Positions 6,262 to 10,762 of a stretch of DNA of 10,762 bases are shown here, one piece after another. Positions within the stretch are counted from its first letter, which is position 1; each line of letters starts with the position of its first letter. The position numbers were made by a program, and so were the translations under genes. The stretch is from the NCBI GenBank assembly GCA_028696285.1, contig JAQVHJ010000039.1:1-10762 (forward strand), read 5' to 3'. This DNA is from a bacterium. Lineage in GTDB: Bacteria > AUK180 > JAQVHJ01. A model generated the notes under the pieces. It searched no databases, was not told the origin of the DNA, and worked only from the letters and a program-made list of their open reading frames with translations.

Positions 6262-8175
6262 ATGAGGAAACGTTTTTTATTTTTCATTTTTTGCGTGGTC
6301 TTTTTATTTTCCTTTATCTCATGCAGAGAGAATGTTGAAGAGAAAAACGCTCTTACTGAAAAACAAATTAAGAGACTCGAATCCGAACTTGAGAAGATAG
6401 AAGAAAAGATAAAAACAGAAGCTGATAAAATCCCTTACATGATCCGAAAAGCAGAGATTCAATATAATTTAGGGCAGAAGAAAGAAGCGGAGAAGTTCAT
6501 CTCTGAGTTAATTGAAAGATATCCGCATAATCCCGATGTCTTAATGAAGAAAGTCTTTTACCTGTATAACAATAAGGATATTGACTCTGCAAAGGAAGTT
6601 CTTATAGAGATTAAGAACAGCTTTCCGGAATATGCCCCGGCTCTTGCTGTTTACGGGCTTATCCTTTTCGAAGAAGGCGAGACTGCAGAAGCATTTAAAA
6701 TTTTGAGGGATGCTGATAAACTTGAAGAGATTGAAATTAATATAAATGAATACAGAACGCATGATTCTGAATTTGAATTTACTTCTGATAACCTGAGACG
6801 CCGGTTCTATAATCACCAGAGAACTGTTAATAGAATGAATGAAATGGATATTTACGGGAACTTCAGTTTTAACAGGTTTCATTTCACCCTTGCAAAAATG
6901 TTTTATGATAAAAAATGGCCAAGGTCATGCCGCCAGCAATGCAGAAAAATTTTGATATTTGATAATAAAGATATTCCTACCCTGTTATTGATCGCGGATG
7001 TCTATTTATATCTTAAGGAAGAAGAGAAGGCGATTAGGGTGCTGGAGTATGCATTGAAACTGGATGAGGAGAATCAGGATACTTTCTATTCAATCTGCGA
7101 GAAATCATTTAAAATTAAGGATTACCTTAAAGCAAAGAAATACCTCGAACTCTTCCTGAAAAAATTTCCCGATTCTAAAAAAAATATTGATGCCATGTCA
7201 ATGCTTGCTGAGATTTATTTTGAGTTTTCAATCTTTGAGAAAGCAGATAAACTTTATGATGGATTGATAAAAAAGACAGGTGACGATTCATATAAACTGC
7301 GGAAAGCAAAGCTTTATATTAAATGGGGAAATGTTAAGGAAGCACGTGAAATTCTTGATAAATTGACAAAGCAAAAAGATGTCGGGTTCCGGGCAAGGAT
7401 TATTCTTGCGGAGATTTCAATAGATAACGGTGATATTGAGGGGAGCTGGAGTATTCTGAAGAGCTTGAAGGCAAGCAATATAGATGACCCGGAAACATAT
7501 TATCTTTTGAGTTCACTGTATTATAAACTTTACAAAGAGAATAAGCACCAGGAATTATTTAAAATTGCAGGGAAGGAGATACTCCTGATTTATTTCCCGG
7601 ATAAGACTAACTCACCGTATGTCCCGGAAAAATATGCAACTTCAAATGATACATCGGCAAATGAAGTAAAGGATGATTTCGAAAGTCCTTTTGTAGATAT
7701 TCATGAAATAAAATCCCCATCTGTTAATACTACTGAGAGAAAAAAGGTTCTGCTTGATCACAACCTGATTTTAGATCTTGCTGTAATAGAAGCAAAAGGC
7801 GCTGTAGAGATGGACAGTGATAACCCTGAATATCAATATGCCCTCGGGATCTATCTTTATGAAAAGGGCCGGCTATTTTCTGAAGATTATAACCGTGAAT
7901 ATTTTTCTTACAGGAGAATGCGGGGACAGCCGACACAGGATATCTTGATGCTGAAGGAAGAAGGTGATAAATATTTGGATAAATCCATTCATCATTTTCT
8001 GGAAGCATTAAAAAATGACCCGGGAAATTCCGAATATCTGCGCGCGCTTGCATGGTCGTATTATCTGAGAAGGAAGCTAAGTAATGCTTATGAAACATTC
8101 CAATTAGTTTTAAAGAGGGATCCGTTCAATCTCGAAGTAATATTTGCCTTAAAAGATTTAAAAGAAAGGCTTTGA
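6262..8175 (+). CDS. Large TPR-repeat lipoprotein
   Basis: The 637-residue protein starts with a signal peptide ending in the lipobox-like FISC, with Cys21 as the likely lipidated residue, so it should be anchored to a membrane facing the periplasm. A charged helical segment (about 31-55, coiled-coil-like) precedes roughly ten tetratricopeptide-type helix pairs. They fall in three blocks: about 57-155, 206-405 and 500-637, for example YNLGQKKEAEKFISELIERYPHN, LYLKEEEKAIRVLEYALKLDEEN and YYLRRKLSNAYETFQLVLKRDPFN. A probably disordered Ser/Asp/Glu/Pro-rich linker lies at about 445-495. TPR arrays mediate protein contacts. The gene follows PBP1A by 13 bp, without a strong SD. By analogy with E. 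coli LpoA, a TPR-containing lipoprotein that activates PBP1A, a PBP-activator role is plausible, but there is no detectable homology by eye. A generic scaffold role is the alternative. Confidence 0.85.
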   Translation: MRKRFLFFIFCVVFLFSFISCRENVEEKNALTEKQIKRLESELEKIEEKIKTEADKIPYMIRKAEIQYNLGQKKEAEKFISELIERYPHNPDVLMKKVFYLYNNKDIDSAKEVLIEIKNSFPEYAPALAVYGLILFEEGETAEAFKILRDADKLEEIEININEYRTHDSEFEFTSDNLRRRFYNHQRTVNRMNEMDIYGNFSFNRFHFTLAKMFYDKKWPRSCRQQCRKILIFDNKDIPTLLLIADVYLYLKEEEKAIRVLEYALKLDEENQDTFYSICEKSFKIKDYLKAKKYLELFLKKFPDSKKNIDAMSMLAEIYFEFSIFEKADKLYDGLIKKTGDDSYKLRKAKLYIKWGNVKEAREILDKLTKQKDVGFRARIILAEISIDNGDIEGSWSILKSLKASNIDDPETYYLLSSLYYKLYKENKHQELFKIAGKEILLIYFPDKTNSPYVPEKYATSNDTSANEVKDDFESPFVDIHEIKSPSVNTTERKKVLLDHNLILDLAVIEAKGAVEMDSDNPEYQYALGIYLYEKGRLFSEDYNREYFSYRRMRGQPTQDILMLKEEGDKYLDKSIHHFLEALKNDPGNSEYLRALAWSYYLRRKLSNAYETFQLVLKRDPFNLEVIFALKDLKERL

Positions 8176-8197
8176 AAATTACCAGGAGTTTATTATA

Positions 8198-9202
8198 ATG
8201 AAAAAGATATTTCCGTTATTCATGATTTTTATTTCATTGATTTTAATTTTTAATTCATGTACACCTGTTAAGCCGCTTCCGTCAGATTCACCGCAGGCAA
8301 TTTTAAAAAAAGAAGTTGAACGGAAACTGAAGAATGTTAAAGTAATACAACTTGTTGATAAATCCAATCGTCCATTCAGTGAGCCGAAATCAATGGCGTT
8401 CACGCCTGATAATTACATGATGATCACTGAAAGCGGTATGAATAAAGTACAAAGGCACGACTCAGAAGGAAACTATTTGAATGAATTTAAAATTAACTTC
8501 AAGGAAAAGGATTATATCTCATTCCCGGAAGGGATTATTTATTCCCCCGATAAACATTTTTTCCTCTGCGACAGTTCCAATTCAAGGATACTGAAGATAG
8601 ATACAAAGGGTGAAGTGGTTAAGGAACTTAAATCAAATGACCCGACAGGAATATTCCTTGAAAGCGACCTTAATACGGGGGAAGGACTGAATATAAATAT
8701 GCCCTCAGGTATTACCGTCTCTCCACGCGGAGAGATTTTTGTGGCGGATACATATAATAACAGGATTATTCAGATTGACCTTTCTGGGAAACAGGTATGG
8801 TCATTCGGCGATACGAAATCATCAAAAGGCGCTCTCTTCAGGCCAAGAGATATTGCTGCAGATAAAATAGGGAACCTGTATGTTACCGATGATACAAATC
8901 AGATAAAGAAGATCAGTATAAAAAAAGGACTGATTAAAACATTCGGTTCAGAAGGTAAGTCTCCCGGGCAATTTATGAAGCCGAAGGGTATTGCAATCTG
9001 GAACGATTTATTCCTCGTGATATGCGATTCTATGAATGGGAGAATTCAATTCTTTACAAAGGACGGGGACTTCATTACTTCTGTTGAGAAATTCGGGAAA
9101 ACGAACCTCGCTTCTCCGTACGGCGTCGAAACAGATGATTTTGGGAACCTCTATATTATCGATAAGCAGCTTTCTGTTCTGATAAAGGTTTACGAGTTTT
9201 GA
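8198..9202 (+). CDS. NHL-repeat beta-propeller lipoprotein
   Basis: The 334-residue protein begins with a signal peptide and the lipobox-like FNSC (likely lipidated Cys21). The rest consists of six NHL-type repeats at about 59-98, 108-146, 167-204, 214-250, 259-299 and 305-334. Each has the pattern P-x-G(or M/I)-(I/V/A), then G-(N/E)-(L/I)-(Y/F)-(V/I)-x-D, then (N/G)-R-(I/V). Repeat 3 is the clearest: MPSGITVSPRGEIFVADT followed by YNNRIIQID. Six repeats predict a closed six-bladed propeller, a binding platform for proteins or ligands and sometimes an enzyme of the SMP-30 or peptidyl-hydroxyglycine lyase type. I see no dedicated active-site signature, so binding is the safer reading. AGGAG (8184-8188) lies 9 nt before the ATG. 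The gene follows the TPR lipoprotein by 22 bp, and its stop overlaps the TTG start of the M23 gene. Confidence 0.87.
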   Translation: MKKIFPLFMIFISLILIFNSCTPVKPLPSDSPQAILKKEVERKLKNVKVIQLVDKSNRPFSEPKSMAFTPDNYMMITESGMNKVQRHDSEGNYLNEFKINFKEKDYISFPEGIIYSPDKHFFLCDSSNSRILKIDTKGEVVKELKSNDPTGIFLESDLNTGEGLNINMPSGITVSPRGEIFVADTYNNRIIQIDLSGKQVWSFGDTKSSKGALFRPRDIAADKIGNLYVTDDTNQIKKISIKKGLIKTFGSEGKSPGQFMKPKGIAIWNDLFLVICDSMNGRIQFFTKDGDFITSVEKFGKTNLASPYGVETDDFGNLYIIDKQLSVLIKVYEF

Positions 9203-10762
9203 TTTACTCCTTTTTTAAAAAAATATTTTTTTTATTCTCTATAAGTTCAATCTTTTTTATTCTGTCCTGCCTCCCTGATAAAACTCCGGAAATACATGAA
9301 AAAGAACCGGAAAGAATCCTTCCTCTCTCTGAGTCACCGGGGATCACTTCATCGTATGGGGAATATAGATTGGGCGCGTTTCACATGGGTCTTGATTTTT
9401 CAACAAACCAAAAGACCGGAATGCCGGTATATGCAGTTAAAAAAGGTTATGTCTGGAGAATTAGACAGGATAGAACGGGTTACGGGAAGGTAATTTATAT
9501 CAAGCATTACGACGGAACAATCTCTGTCTATGCACATCTATCTGAATTCCGGGGTTCAGGACGACTCAATCTTAAAGGCAGAATGGAAACAAAAATAAAA
9601 ACAAAAGGGTATAAATACGGGCACCAGATTACATTCTACCCTGACGAATTTCCGGTTAAACAGGGAGACCTGATCGGTTTCTCAGGAGAATCGGGAGCAG
9701 GGGGGCCTCATCTCCATTTCGAAATGAGGGATAAGGATAATATCACTTTTTTACCTTATAACGAAATCGAAGAGATTTTCGATGAAGTTTCTCCGATACT
9801 TACAAAGTTACTGATTATACCTGAAGAGAGAAACTCAAGAATATTCGGCCTGGAGATTCCTGTAAAATTACCGTTAAATAAAGGTGTCGGGAGTGATTAT
9901 TCTATTGCTCAAGAAGAGATTGAATGCTCAGGAAAATTTAAATTTGTTCTGGGAGCATTTGACATGACTGATTCAATGCCGAATAAACTGGGTGTAAAGA
10001 GGATTGAATTAATCATTGATGATTCTTTGGTGTATATGATTGATTTTAAAAACATCTCTTACTCTGAATATAAAAAAAGTGATTTGATATATTATGAAGC
10101 AATTTCAAGGGCTTCTGAAGGATTCTATAAATTATTTAATGATACTGAAACTCAACTATCAGTCCTTGATGGTAATGATACTTTTTCAGGATTTATCAAT
10201 ATCGTTCCGGGTGATCTTAAAAAAGTGAAGATAAATGTATTTGATTATAACAACAATCTTTCCAGACTTAAATTCACTTTACATGGGAAAGAATATCCTG
10301 ATCCCGAAATTCAACCTGAAATTGTAAAAGAAAATTTCAATACAAAAATTTATGTTAAAGACAGTGAATTGTATTATCAGAATACAGGGAATATTCTTTT
10401 ATTTATTTTCAATTCCAAAATAAAAAATAGGACATTTTATATTCAGGTACTTGAGAAGGGTACGAAAAAACCGGTAATAGAAAAGAAACTGGTTGTAAAT
10501 AAAGATGAATGGAAAGAATTTTCTGTCTGCCTTTCAAAATTAGGAGAAGGGATCTTTACTGTTAAAATCTATTCAAAGGAAAATGTCAAGGTCAAGAAAG
10601 GTAAGAAATATATCTCTCAGATTCAAAATAAATATCATTTTGAAAGAAGGTATTTTGTTTTCAATTCCGATTCCAAGCAAAACTCATTCCCGTTCAAAAC
10701 ACCTAATATCAATTCTGTAATATATAAACCGGAGAAGATTGTAGTTGAAGAGTTAGATAATC
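9199..10762 (+). CDS. M23 (LytM-type) metallopeptidase lipoprotein, 3' end beyond window
   Basis: An open frame runs from 9199 to the window edge (521 codons, no stop). The best start is TTG at 9199, overlapping the NHL stop (TTGA) with AAAGG (9184-9188) upstream; no ATG or GTG lies in frame before the signal peptide. The N-terminus (KK, then a hydrophobic run) ends in lipobox ILSC with Cys24, predicting a lipoprotein. The M23 domain (about 45-185) has HMGLD (His62, Asp66), YAHL (His113) and PHLHFE (His171, His173), the full set of zinc and catalytic positions, so it should be an active peptidoglycan endopeptidase. About 35 extra residues lie between YAHL and the VKQGDLIGFSGESG segment. The long beta-rich tail after 185 is, from memory, typical of M23 proteins in the FCB group. 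Within the operon it would supply the hydrolase that opens the wall for PBP1A insertion (inference). Confidence 0.88.
   Translation, partial: MIYSFFKKIFFLFSISSIFFILSCLPDKTPEIHEKEPERILPLSESPGITSSYGEYRLGAFHMGLDFSTNQKTGMPVYAVKKGYVWRIRQDRTGYGKVIYIKHYDGTISVYAHLSEFRGSGRLNLKGRMETKIKTKGYKYGHQITFYPDEFPVKQGDLIGFSGESGAGGPHLHFEMRDKDNITFLPYNEIEEIFDEVSPILTKLLIIPEERNSRIFGLEIPVKLPLNKGVGSDYSIAQEEIECSGKFKFVLGAFDMTDSMPNKLGVKRIELIIDDSLVYMIDFKNISYSEYKKSDLIYYEAISRASEGFYKLFNDTETQLSVLDGNDTFSGFINIVPGDLKKVKINVFDYNNNLSRLKFTLHGKEYPDPEIQPEIVKENFNTKIYVKDSELYYQNTGNILLFIFNSKIKNRTFYIQVLEKGTKKPVIEKKLVVNKDEWKEFSVCLSKLGEGIFTVKIYSKENVKVKKGKKYISQIQNKYHFERRYFVFNSDSKQNSFPFKTPNINSVIYKPEKIVVEELDN

Noticed and set aside
9296..9493. 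65-codon + strand open frame starting at an ATG
   Set aside because: It lies in another frame inside the M23 catalytic domain. The M23 frame carries HMGLD and HLH motifs and stays open to the window edge.

Overview
The window is AT-rich bacterial DNA, almost all on the + strand, and looks like part of the chromosome of an uncultured diderm bacterium. Three genes encode lipoproteins with clear signal peptides and a fourth encodes a class A penicillin-binding protein. The M23 lipoprotein at the right end has the enlarged catalytic domain and long beta-rich tail that I associate with the Fibrobacteres-Chlorobi-Bacteroidetes (FCB) supergroup. Promoters of the TTGACA/TATAAT type and clear Shine-Dalgarno (SD) sites argue against Bacteroidota proper. 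A candidate phylum near that supergroup, for example Cloacimonadota, is a low-confidence guess.

Layout. Positions 1-700 hold no credible gene. They are a dense repeat island: a 38-bp direct repeat, two kinds of tandem heptamer, several hairpin elements, and a 157-bp array of five palindromes bounded by GTAGGCC/GGCCTAC. A good sigma70-type promoter (701-729) and a leader hairpin lead into the first operon (793-2801): a phosphate acetyl/butyryltransferase-family enzyme, a proline-rich membrane-anchored or secreted protein of unknown function, a small multi-drug export family membrane protein, and a tRNA-Pro(CGG) that begins two bases after the last stop codon.

Positions 2802-3069 are an AT-rich spacer. 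A near-consensus promoter at 3070-3098 then drives a second, tightly packed operon that runs off the right edge: a single-pass PASTA protein, a PBP1A-type peptidoglycan synthase (4-bp overlap), a large TPR lipoprotein (13-bp gap), a six-bladed NHL-repeat lipoprotein (22-bp gap) and an M23 lipoprotein (4-bp overlap, TTG start, 3' end outside the window).

How the second operon may work together (inference): it combines a synthase (glycosyltransferase plus transpeptidase), a peptidoglycan-sensing PASTA partner, an intact LytM-type endopeptidase, and two lipoproteins with protein-interaction folds. The TPR lipoprotein next to PBP1A recalls E. coli LpoA, a TPR-containing lipoprotein that activates PBP1A. 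I read the operon as a candidate synthase/activator/hydrolase module. No defence system, CRISPR array, transposase or phage gene is visible.
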